The notes under the pieces: model-generated
The model's database searches: none
What the model was told of the DNA's origin: nothing
The model's input: only the letters and a program-made list of their open reading frames with translations
Shown here: piece by piece, positions 7,474-15,690 of the stretch
Position numbering within the stretch: the stretch's first letter is position 1
How the letters are laid out: each line of letters opens with the position of its first letter
Position numbers and translations under genes: made by a program
Assembly: GCA_000434735.1 (NCBI GenBank)
Contig: FR881233.1
Span: forward strand, 15,262 to 44,576
DNA length: 29,315 bases
DNA from: Bacteroides sp. CAG:530
GTDB taxonomy: Bacteria; Bacteroidota; Bacteroidia; Bacteroidales; Bacteroidaceae
Direction of reading: 5' to 3'

Positions 7474-8070
7474 ATGGAACAGTGTATTGATAAAAAGATA
7501 TTGCTTCAATTGCATCATGGTGATATGAAGGCCTTTGAATTTGTATATCATCATTATGTAGGGCGCATTTATAACTTTATTCGTTCTATTGTGAAAGATG
7601 AAGTTACAAGTAAGGATTTAACCCAAGACCTTTTTTTGCAGATATGGGATAAAAGAGAAAACATTAATTGTGATGACAACTTTGAAGGGTATTTATTTCG
7701 CATTTGCAGAAATATGGTATATCATTATATCAGACGTGAATTATTGTCACAAAGCTATTTGATTTCGCAAGACGAAAAATCAGATTTGGCTACTCAAAAT
7801 GATATGGATACAGAATTGGATGCTAAATTTTTGGAGAATTATATTGTTGAACTTATACAGGAATTGCCGGAATCCAGACGCAGAGTCTTTATGATGTACT
7901 GGAAACAGGAATTAAATTATAAAGAAATAGCCGGACAACTATCTATTTCTGAAAAAACTGTCGCAACGCAGGTTCAACGCTCGTTAAAGTATATACGCAA
8001 TCGTATGGGCAATGTAGCTTTTTATATGTTATTAGTTGTTTTTATAATAGAAAAAGAATGGATTGTATGA
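7474..8070 (+). CDS. ECF sigma factor of the Bacteroidota PUL type
   Basis: This 198-residue protein has sigma-70 region 2 (residues about 20-85, with LTQDLFLQIWDKRENI and FEGYLFRICRNMVYHYIRR) and region 4 (about 124-177, ELPESRRRVFMMYWKQELNYKEIAGQLSISEKTVATQVQRSL as a helix-turn-helix). A short hydrophobic tail follows (about 181-192). Such sigma factors are released by FecR when SusC reports its substrate, and they then transcribe the SusC/D operon. I start at the ATG at 7474. The frame is open back to a TTG at 7420, but the extra 18 residues do not look like family sequence. It overlaps the FecR gene by 4 bases (ATGA) or 13 bases, depending on the FecR start. Confidence 0.9.
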   Translation: MEQCIDKKILLQLHHGDMKAFEFVYHHYVGRIYNFIRSIVKDEVTSKDLTQDLFLQIWDKRENINCDDNFEGYLFRICRNMVYHYIRRELLSQSYLISQDEKSDLATQNDMDTELDAKFLENYIVELIQELPESRRRVFMMYWKQELNYKEIAGQLSISEKTVATQVQRSLKYIRNRMGNVAFYMLLVVFIIEKEWIV

Positions 8071-9110
8071 GTGAGTTTAAATTACATGATTATAATAGAC
8101 TGCTGGAAAAATTCTTTGAAAATAAGGCAACTCCAGAGGAGTGTAGAATCTTGATTAATTGGATTAGCGAAAATCAGGGTAAACAACGTTTTGAAACTAT
8201 GTGTGAAGAAAAGTGGGCACACGTTTCACAAAAGATGGACAAAAATACTGAAAATGATATTTGGCAATCCATCGTAAAAGAAATATCACATTCTCCCATA
8301 ACAGAACAGCCTGTTTCAGAGAATTCTATTACCAAATCGATGAATACCTCTTTCTTTAAACGAAAGTCTTTTTCAATTTACCATATAGCGGCAAGTTTCT
8401 TTTTGCCTTTACTGATATCATTCTCTCTGTATTTGTATTTCAATCAGGCATCAGATAAAAATGGAGAAAGGAAATGCGAATTTGTTGCGGATTATGGTCA
8501 AAAAGCGAGTATGACATTGCCTGACGGAACGAAGGTCTGGCTTAATTCAGCCAGTAGGTTGAGCTATGACAATAAATACAACGATGAAGAGAGAAGGATT
8601 TATTTAGATGGAGAGGCTTATTTTGAGGTCCATCCAGATAAAAAACGAAAGTTTGTGGTTGACTGTAACGGGCTGAATGTAGAAGCTTTAGGAACAACTT
8701 TCAATGTAAAAGGCTATAGCAGTGACCCTTCAGTTACAACTTCATTGTTGGAAGGTAGTGTTAAAGTTTATAATAACAAACAGACCGTAATGCTTACCCC
8801 TGATGAGTGCGTGAGTTATCACAAGACTTTATGTCGTTTTGATAAAAGTATTATTGAGGACAGTAGAGAAATCGACAGTTGGCGAAGAAATGTATTATAC
8901 TTCCGCTCTGCCTCATTAGAAGAAATTGCAAAAACCTTAGAAAGGATGTATGGCGTAGAGATAAAGTTTAAGGCTGAGGAATTGAAGAATATACCATTCT
9001 CCGGAAGCATCCGTAATAATAGTTTGAGTAATGTTTTCTATATCATAAGCTTAACTTACCCTCTAACATATGAATTAGATAAAGACATTGTCATTATAGA
9101 CAAGAAATAA
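8058..9110 (+). CDS. FecR-family anti-sigma factor
   Basis: This protein is 350 residues from this ATG. The second ATG at 8067 overlaps the sigma-factor stop as ATGA and is at least as likely. It has a cytoplasmic N-terminal part (about 1-105), one membrane segment (about 107-128) and a periplasmic FecR domain (about 138-235, with TLPDGTKVWLNSASRLSY, RRIYLDGEAYFEV and VEALGTTFNVKGY). A C-terminal DUF4974-type region follows (about 275-345, LYFRSASLEEIAKTLERMYGVEI). It would hold the ECF sigma at the inner membrane and receive the signal from the STN domain of SusC in the periplasm. It is translationally coupled to the sigma gene. Confidence 0.93.
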   Translation: MDCMSEFKLHDYNRLLEKFFENKATPEECRILINWISENQGKQRFETMCEEKWAHVSQKMDKNTENDIWQSIVKEISHSPITEQPVSENSITKSMNTSFFKRKSFSIYHIAASFFLPLLISFSLYLYFNQASDKNGERKCEFVADYGQKASMTLPDGTKVWLNSASRLSYDNKYNDEERRIYLDGEAYFEVHPDKKRKFVVDCNGLNVEALGTTFNVKGYSSDPSVTTSLLEGSVKVYNNKQTVMLTPDECVSYHKTLCRFDKSIIEDSREIDSWRRNVLYFRSASLEEIAKTLERMYGVEIKFKAEELKNIPFSGSIRNNSLSNVFYIISLTYPLTYELDKDIVIIDKK

Positions 9111-9439
9111 TATAATAAAACAAATTAAATTGACAATAACTTACTATTTGACTGTTTTTAAAGAGTATGTAACTAACATGGATTTTATCTATTGATTCTA
9201 ATGGCTATACTTTAAATAGTTTATTCAAATGAATCAAATGATAGAATATGGGCCCTCAATTTATGTCTTTTAAAAGCAGCAGAATGGTGTAATTAAATAA
9301 AATAAAAGACCATGAAAACGTATTTAAATCATCCGCCGGATTTTTTAATTCATGTAGCATTAAGATTATATTGACATCTTAGAACTTTCACTTAAATCAT
9401 TAATATGCAAATAATTATTAAACGTTAATTTAATTATCA
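9111..9439 (+). other. Non-coding stretch between fecR and susC
   Basis: The 329 bases are A/T-rich with no credible ORF. No perfect TAnnTTTG box is present, which fits control of susC by the ECF sigma rather than the housekeeping sigma, but I cannot define the ECF promoter. Confidence 0.5.
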
Positions 9440-12400
9440 ATGAAAAAGCATACAAATATAGTTTTACGTTTCTGTTTGCTTTGTTGTCTTGTATTTGTAA
9501 TTTCGTTGACAGCACAAGCACAAATAACGTTTCGTGTTTCTAATAAATCTATCAAGCAAGCCATTAGTCTTATAGAATCAAAAGCTGATTATAGTTTCTT
9601 CTATTCTGATGAGCTTGATGATTTGAATAATAAAATCAGCTTATCTGTTAATAATGAAGAAATTCATTCTGTATTACAAAAATTATTTCGTAATACACGT
9701 ATAACTTATCGAATAGAAGATGGTAAACAGGTTGTTTTGAGTAAGAAGAAAGATAATCAGCCTTCCAGTAAATCTAAAGAGAAGGAAGTACGAGGTATCA
9801 TCACAGATAAAACAGGCGAACCTCTTATTGGAGTATCTGTTACGGTAAAAGGTACAGGAAAAGGAACCGTTACTGACATGAACGGAAAATGGTCACTTTC
9901 GGTTTCGGAAGGTAGTGTACTCAACTTTTCATACATCGGTTATTCTGCAGAAACAGTTAAGGTAGGTAAAAGTAACTCATATAATATATCATTAAGTGAA
10001 GATAATCAAATACTAGATGAAGTTGTGGTTATTGGCTATGGTTCAATGAAGCGTAAAGATATCACAACTGCAGTATCTGTGGTTTCTACTGCTGATATTG
10101 ATGAGCGTCCTATTATCGATGCTGCTCAGGCTTTGCAAGGTAAGGCTGCAGGTATTCAAGTAGTACAACCGTCAGGCGCACCTGGAGAAGGAATGAGTAT
10201 TCGCGTCAGAGGAGCAACTTCTGTACAAGCTTCTAACGAGCCATTGTATATAGTTGATGGCATGCCTAATGATAATATCTCCAGTTTAAGCCCTGCAGAT
10301 ATTGAATCTATGCAAGTTTTGAAAGATGCATCTTCTGCTGCCATTTATGGTGCACGCGCAGCAAATGGAGTTGTGCTCATTACAACAAAACGTGGTAAAG
10401 TAGGCAATCCGCAAGTTAAGTTTAGTGCTTATGTAGGTCTTTCTCAGTTAGGTAAGAAAATTGACGCTTTGAATACTGAGGAATATAAGGACTTAATGAA
10501 GGAACTTAAAAAATATTCAAATGTAGCTCCAACTATTCCTGATAGTGAAAAACGTTATGTGGATTGGACGGATATGTTTTTCAAAACTGGTTTAAATCAA
10601 AATTATCAATTATCCGTTTCTAATGGAACAGATAAATTACAGTACTTTGTCTCTGGAGGATATACTAATGAACAAGGTATCATTGAAAAAGCAAATTTCA
10701 GACGTTATAATTTCCGTGCTAATATAGATAATCAGCATACTAAGTGGCTGAAAATGGCACTTAATTTTGCCTATACTAATACAAAGGGGCAAGAGGTAAA
10801 CCAAAGTAGAAGTTCAATGCGTGCAGGATCTATTTTATCTGTCATTAATACGCCTCCTTTTATGCAGCAATGGGATAACGAAAACCCCGGTCAGTATGAT
10901 GAAAATGCATATGGTTCTCGAATTTTAAATCCACTGGCAGCAAATTCAGCTGACAACATAACTTCGGCTGATTATTTGAAAGGGTCTTTAGGATTTACCT
11001 TTGACATATTAAAAGGATTACAATTCAAAAGTACATTTGGAATTGACTTATCAAACAATCATTGGGATTATTTCTTGGACCCCAAATCAACTTCTGACGG
11101 CCGTGGAACCAAAGGACGTGTAGAAGAAAGCTATTCACGTAACATTGAATGGTTATTCGAAAATATTTTGACTTATGATTTTTCTCTGAAAAAACATAAT
11201 TTCTCATTGATGGGTGGTGCTACCCAACAACATGCACAATATAATGGTGCTTGGTTAGCAGGGTTCGATTTAGCGGATTCTTATCCTAATATACATTCTA
11301 TCAGCGCTGCCAATCAAATCGACAAAGACGCTTGTGGCTCATCGGCATCCGCTTGGTCGTTAGCTTCATTCTTGGGTCGTGTCGCTTATAATTATGACAG
11401 TAAATATTTGTTGACCATGAATTTTAGAGCCGACGGTTCCTCACGTTTTGCGCCAGGTCATCGTTGGGGTTATTTTCCTTCAGCCTCTGCAGGTTGGCGT
11501 GTTTCAAGTGAGAAATTCATGGAACCTTTCAAGAATGTTATAGATGATATGAAACTGCGCATTGGATGGGGTATGAATGGTAACCAAAGTGGCATCGGCA
11601 ATTATTCTTATTTAGCATCGATGAGCGCAAGTAAGGTGGCCCCTACTACTGAAAATCTATATCCTGGTTTAGCCATCAGTCCTTATTCTGCCGCAAATAC
11701 AGAATTAACTTGGGAGAAGACTATGCAGTGGAATGCAGGTCTTGATCTTACTATGCTTGATTCTCGTGTAACCTTTTCTGTAGATGCGTATTACAAGAAA
11801 ACAAAAGACTTGCTGCTAACAGTAAGCCTACCTGATAACGTGAATCTTCCTGGTGGTATCACTCGCAATGATGGTGAGATGGTTAATAAAGGTATGGAAT
11901 TCTCAGTTTCATCTCAAAATCTAAAAGGCACTTTCCAATGGAATACAGATTTTAATATTTCATTTAATCGTAACAAGTTAACTAAACTTGGATTGAATAA
12001 GATTTATTACTATGCTGAAATGTATGAGACTCGTGAAAGTGCAGTTATTCTTAAGGAAGGAATACCTTTGGGAACTTTTTACGGATATGTATCAGAAGGT
12101 GTTGACCCGGAAACAGGTAATATTATTTATTCAGATTTAAACAAGAATGGATCATTGGATCCAGGTGATCGCACGGAGATAGGTTGTGCCCAGCCCGATT
12201 TCATTTATGGAATGACTAATACATTCTCTTATGCAGGCCTTAATCTTTCTATCTTTTTGCAAGGTAGTCAAGGTAATGATATTTTCAACGCTTCTCGTAT
12301 TGATACTGAAGGCATGTTTGATTTCCGAAATCAATCGAAAGCTGTTCTTGACCGCTGGAAACGCCCAGGAATGATTACGGATATTCCACGTGTAGGCAAT

Positions 12401-12685
12401 ATTGAAAACAGTCACAACTCTACACGTTTCGTTGAAGATGGATCTTATCTCCGACTGAAGACAGTTACTCTTTCTTATGACTTCAATAAGAAATGGTTGA
12501 AAAAAATGCATTTATCAAAACTTCAGGCTTATGTTACTGGTCAGAACCTCTTGACTTTAACAAAATATAGCGGATATGACCCTGAAGTTAATGCGTATGG
12601 CGCGGATGCTGTGGCTCAGGGAGTTGATTATGGAACCTATCCTCAATCAAAAGCCTTGATTTTTGGTTTAAATGTTGAATTCTAA
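9440..12685 (+). CDS. SusC-family TonB-dependent glycan transporter with STN signalling domain
   Basis: The 1081-residue outer-membrane protein has a signal peptide (residues 1-28, ending LTAQAQ) and an STN domain (about 29-100) that contacts FecR. A carboxypeptidase-D-like beta-sandwich follows (about 117-185, VRGIITDKTGEPLIGVSVTV), then the TonB box LDEVVVIGYG (192-201), a plug domain (with PLYIVDGMP near 268-276) and a 22-strand barrel ending LIFGLNVEF. It forms the active import channel for oligosaccharides, driven by TonB. The STN domain together with the upstream sigma/FecR pair indicates trans-envelope signalling control. The SusD gene begins 12 bases downstream. The glycan specificity cannot be read from the sequence. 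Confidence 0.97.
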   Translation: MKKHTNIVLRFCLLCCLVFVISLTAQAQITFRVSNKSIKQAISLIESKADYSFFYSDELDDLNNKISLSVNNEEIHSVLQKLFRNTRITYRIEDGKQVVLSKKKDNQPSSKSKEKEVRGIITDKTGEPLIGVSVTVKGTGKGTVTDMNGKWSLSVSEGSVLNFSYIGYSAETVKVGKSNSYNISLSEDNQILDEVVVIGYGSMKRKDITTAVSVVSTADIDERPIIDAAQALQGKAAGIQVVQPSGAPGEGMSIRVRGATSVQASNEPLYIVDGMPNDNISSLSPADIESMQVLKDASSAAIYGARAANGVVLITTKRGKVGNPQVKFSAYVGLSQLGKKIDALNTEEYKDLMKELKKYSNVAPTIPDSEKRYVDWTDMFFKTGLNQNYQLSVSNGTDKLQYFVSGGYTNEQGIIEKANFRRYNFRANIDNQHTKWLKMALNFAYTNTKGQEVNQSRSSMRAGSILSVINTPPFMQQWDNENPGQYDENAYGSRILNPLAANSADNITSADYLKGSLGFTFDILKGLQFKSTFGIDLSNNHWDYFLDPKSTSDGRGTKGRVEESYSRNIEWLFENILTYDFSLKKHNFSLMGGATQQHAQYNGAWLAGFDLADSYPNIHSISAANQIDKDACGSSASAWSLASFLGRVAYNYDSKYLLTMNFRADGSSRFAPGHRWGYFPSASAGWRVSSEKFMEPFKNVIDDMKLRIGWGMNGNQSGIGNYSYLASMSASKVAPTTENLYPGLAISPYSAANTELTWEKTMQWNAGLDLTMLDSRVTFSVDAYYKKTKDLLLTVSLPDNVNLPGGITRNDGEMVNKGMEFSVSSQNLKGTFQWNTDFNISFNRNKLTKLGLNKIYYYAEMYETRESAVILKEGIPLGTFYGYVSEGVDPETGNIIYSDLNKNGSLDPGDRTEIGCAQPDFIYGMTNTFSYAGLNLSIFLQGSQGNDIFNASRIDTEGMFDFRNQSKAVLDRWKRPGMITDIPRVGNIENSHNSTRFVEDGSYLRLKTVTLSYDFNKKWLKKMHLSKLQAYVTGQNLLTLTKYSGYDPEVNAYGADAVAQGVDYGTYPQSKALIFGLNVEF

Positions 12686-12697
12686 AAGAGTTAGTAT

Positions 12698-14179
12698 ATG
12701 AAAAAATCGATTATAAAACTATTGTATTGCACTTTACCACTGTGGGGACTCTGTGGTTGCAGTGACTTTCTAAATGAAGAGCCCCAATCGGACTTTACTC
12801 AGGCTGGCACAAAAAGTGAAGAATCCAAATCTGAGTATCTATCTATTGCCGATGCTCAAGCACAGTTGCAAGGAGCTTATAATAGTTTCAAAAAAGACAT
12901 TTTCCAATTGGAAAATTATATGGTAAACGATGTTCAGTCTGATAACTGTTATGTAGGAGGTGACGGAGTACAAGAAATAGCAGAAGATTTGTTAAATCTT
13001 ACCGCCATGAATAACAAAGTAGAATTGGTTTGGTCGCAATATCTTTCTATGGCTGGTTCTGCTACTAATGTAATTGAAAATGTGAAATTAATGAAAGTAC
13101 AGGGAGAAGATGAAAGCGAACGTAACAGAATTATAGCTGAAGCCAAATTCATTCGTGCGTGGGCGTTTTTTGATATGGTACGTCTATGGGGCGATTTGCC
13201 GATGGTGTTACAACTAATACCAACAATTACATCTGAGAATATTGACAAATGGTATCCGGTAATGTATCCTACTCGCACACCTGAAGCGGATGTCTATAAA
13301 CAAATTATAAGTGACTTGGACGAAACTAACACTATAGCTTATTTGGTAAGCAAAAATAAAGGGGCTTTTCAGGCAACGAAAGGTGCAGCGTATGGATTAT
13401 TGGCTAAAGTATATGCTACCATCGGGAAAAAGAAAGATCGTGATTATACAAAAGTTGTAGAACTTTGCAATAAAGCGATTGGTGAGGGTTATGAATTGGT
13501 TGACGATTTTGACTCTTTATGGAATCCGGATAATAAATTTACATCTGAAAGTATCTTTGAAGTACTTTATTCGACAGATTCACCCAATTGGGCTTTTTGG
13601 ACTTTACTTAAAGAAGAAGACGGCACTGTTACTTGGAGACGATATTGTACACCAACGCATGACCTTTTGAACAAGTTCGACAAAGAAAAGGATGTACGTT
13701 ATTCATCAAGCATTATTTGGAAACAGGCTCCGTATGATACTTATTATCCGTCAGATAACTATCCTTTCTCTTATAAGATTCGCGAGAAAAACTCTGATAT
13801 TATTTTGATGAGATTGGCTGATATAATGTTGCTGAAAGCTGAAGCTCTTGTAGAATTAAATGAAGTTGGTCCGGCTATTGATATCGTAAACCGTATTCGT
13901 GAACGAGCAGGTCTGGGTGCTGAATCTTTAAAAAGAAACATGACTCAAGAAGATGCAAGACTGGCTGTTGAAAACGAAAGGCAGCTGGAGTTGTATATGG
14001 AAGCGCAACGTTGGTATGATTTGCTCAGAAATGAACGAACTCTCGATGTAATGAAAAAACACAAGAATGAAAAAGGAGAGGCTATTTTCAGTAATTTACC
14101 GTCGTTCAGAACAAAATGGCCGGTTCCGCAAAGCGAAATGGACAAGAATGCTAATCTTGTTCAAAATGACGGCTATTAA
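12698..14179 (+). CDS. SusD/RagB-family glycan-binding lipoprotein
   Basis: The 493-residue lipoprotein has a lipobox ending LCGC with lipidated C21. The SusD hallmark segment is IIAEAKFIRAWAFFDMVRLW followed by GDLPMV (about 145-170). The TPR-like C-terminal part contains ILMRLADIMLLKAEALVE and VNRIRERAGL, and the protein ends in the usual ELYMEAQRWYDLLRNER region. It forms the hinged lid over the SusC barrel and captures the glycan at the cell surface. The gene follows SusC directly. The next gene begins 34 bases after its stop. Confidence 0.97.
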   Translation: MKKSIIKLLYCTLPLWGLCGCSDFLNEEPQSDFTQAGTKSEESKSEYLSIADAQAQLQGAYNSFKKDIFQLENYMVNDVQSDNCYVGGDGVQEIAEDLLNLTAMNNKVELVWSQYLSMAGSATNVIENVKLMKVQGEDESERNRIIAEAKFIRAWAFFDMVRLWGDLPMVLQLIPTITSENIDKWYPVMYPTRTPEADVYKQIISDLDETNTIAYLVSKNKGAFQATKGAAYGLLAKVYATIGKKKDRDYTKVVELCNKAIGEGYELVDDFDSLWNPDNKFTSESIFEVLYSTDSPNWAFWTLLKEEDGTVTWRRYCTPTHDLLNKFDKEKDVRYSSSIIWKQAPYDTYYPSDNYPFSYKIREKNSDIILMRLADIMLLKAEALVELNEVGPAIDIVNRIRERAGLGAESLKRNMTQEDARLAVENERQLELYMEAQRWYDLLRNERTLDVMKKHKNEKGEAIFSNLPSFRTKWPVPQSEMDKNANLVQNDGY

Positions 14180-14213
14180 TCAGTGTTTTAAAAGTATTAA
14201 TAATTCTACAACT

Positions 14214-15581
14214 ATGAAGTTAAAAAAAACAATAATTCAGATTCTTTGTTGCACCTCTGCAGTACTTGCTGGTTGTGAAGAGGAAACAGGACGTGTAGTT
14301 TATCCATACTCCTCTCCTGAAATGTCTAATTTGGTCGTTTCTGCAACAGAACAAGTAATGGCAAATAGTAAACTGACATTTTCTGTTGATATTAAGGATG
14401 AACTTACTCCACTGTCTACCCTTGAAGTCTCGCTTACTTCAGGTGAACAAACAATCTTTAGCGGATCAATCCGTACGAAAGGGAACGAGTCATCAGTTAA
14501 AGATTTTGAGATTGACATTCCATTTGAAGCTGGCCTAGAAGACAAGAAAGACGCGACGCTACAGTTGACTGCCATTAATGTTGAAGGCAGTGAGACGAAA
14601 GAAGAACGCAAATTGCAAATTTTGCGTCCTATAATTCCAGAAACGCTTTATCTACATATAGGTGATCAAGCCATAGCTATGAATAAATCGGCAGAGAATC
14701 CTTATGAGTATGTTACGGAAGTCGGTAGTTTCCCAACGCAGTTTACTGGTAAGATTTCGTCAGCACAGGATATAGAGCAGTCTGATTTAATTTGGGGGCA
14801 AAGCGAGAATAAAAATTATGCTGGGTTAGTATCCAGTACATCTGGTGGCTTTAATTATAATTATCAAGGGTGGAGCATTGAACAAATTACATTTAATACT
14901 CTTACCTTTAAGGTGGGCGCTATTGGTACTTATGAAGTTTATACTATTAATGGAGTAGAGCTGGAAGCTAATGCAGGTTGTTATCAGTCAGTCATTTCAT
15001 TTGAAAAAGGACAGGAAGTAGAGGTTTCCGGCTTTAAGAATCTTGCTAATGCTTATAACCGTGATTTCTTTGAATACAATCCTGAAACAGGCAAATTGAA
15101 ATTCTTGCGTGAAAGTGGGCTATGGGAAGTTTATTATTTCAGTAAATACAACTATATGTGGATAGCACGTATGGATGATATTGCTCCTAACGCATTCTGG
15201 TTGGTAGGTCATGGATTCACGTCATCTCCTGTTTGGCATGAGGATTATAATTCAGGAGGTTGGGATTTGGATAATATTTCTCGGATGGCATATGCTGTTA
15301 AGGTTGCAGAAAACACATATCAGGCAACCATATATCTCAACAACACGCACGAATGGGCATCATTCGAAGTTGAAATATACAGTGACAGACAGTGGAATAA
15401 GACTAATGGTATTGAATTGAAAGAAGGCTCTATTATTGGTGACACAAAAGGATTTACCATTTCTAAATCTAATGGATTTACCAATACTGATGAATTTGTG
15501 CCTGGTTATTATCGTATCACCTTTGATACTTCCGCAGGAATCGGAAAAGAAAAAATGAGTGTCAAGAAATTGACCGACTAA
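14214..15581 (+). CDS. Surface glycan-binding lipoprotein in SusE/SusF position
   Basis: Using the ATG at 14214 gives 455 residues with a lipoprotein signal, MKLKKTIIQILCCTSAVLAG, and lipidated C21. An in-frame earlier ATG at 14067 lies inside susD and would bury this signal, so I reject it. The mature protein is acidic and beta-rich. It has an Ig-like N-terminal part (about 28-135), a middle segment beginning LYLHIGDQAIAMNKSAENPY, and a Trp/Tyr-rich C-terminal half (AFWLVGHGFTSSPVWHEDY, YRITFDTSAG), resembling SusE/SusF-type binding modules. It most likely binds glycan at the outer surface. I cannot assign a precise family. A terminator-like hairpin follows, before the GH20 genes. Confidence 0.8.
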   Translation: MKLKKTIIQILCCTSAVLAGCEEETGRVVYPYSSPEMSNLVVSATEQVMANSKLTFSVDIKDELTPLSTLEVSLTSGEQTIFSGSIRTKGNESSVKDFEIDIPFEAGLEDKKDATLQLTAINVEGSETKEERKLQILRPIIPETLYLHIGDQAIAMNKSAENPYEYVTEVGSFPTQFTGKISSAQDIEQSDLIWGQSENKNYAGLVSSTSGGFNYNYQGWSIEQITFNTLTFKVGAIGTYEVYTINGVELEANAGCYQSVISFEKGQEVEVSGFKNLANAYNRDFFEYNPETGKLKFLRESGLWEVYYFSKYNYMWIARMDDIAPNAFWLVGHGFTSSPVWHEDYNSGGWDLDNISRMAYAVKVAENTYQATIYLNNTHEWASFEVEIYSDRQWNKTNGIELKEGSIIGDTKGFTISKSNGFTNTDEFVPGYYRITFDTSAGIGKEKMSVKKLTD

Positions 15582-15605
15582 TTTAGATATCTGATCGAAT
15601 CACTT

Positions 15606-15650
15606 AAAATAAGGGGTTATACTACCTTATTGTATCCCCTTATTTTATTG
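15606..15650 (+). terminator. Terminator-like hairpin between the binding-protein genes and the GH20 genes
   Basis: AAAATAAGGGG (15606-15616) and CCCCTTATTTT (15636-15646) are perfect 11-bp arms. The downstream arm ends in a T-rich stretch. It may partially terminate transcription and lower expression of the enzymes relative to SusC/D, because no obvious separate promoter is visible before 15691. Confidence 0.7.
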
Positions 15651-15690
15651 ATTATGATTAATAAATACGTAAAATACGAAAGTTAAAACA

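Noticed and set aside
14067..14213. Upstream extension of the surface lipoprotein
   Set aside because: It would overlap susD by more than 100 bases and place the lipoprotein signal in the middle of the protein.
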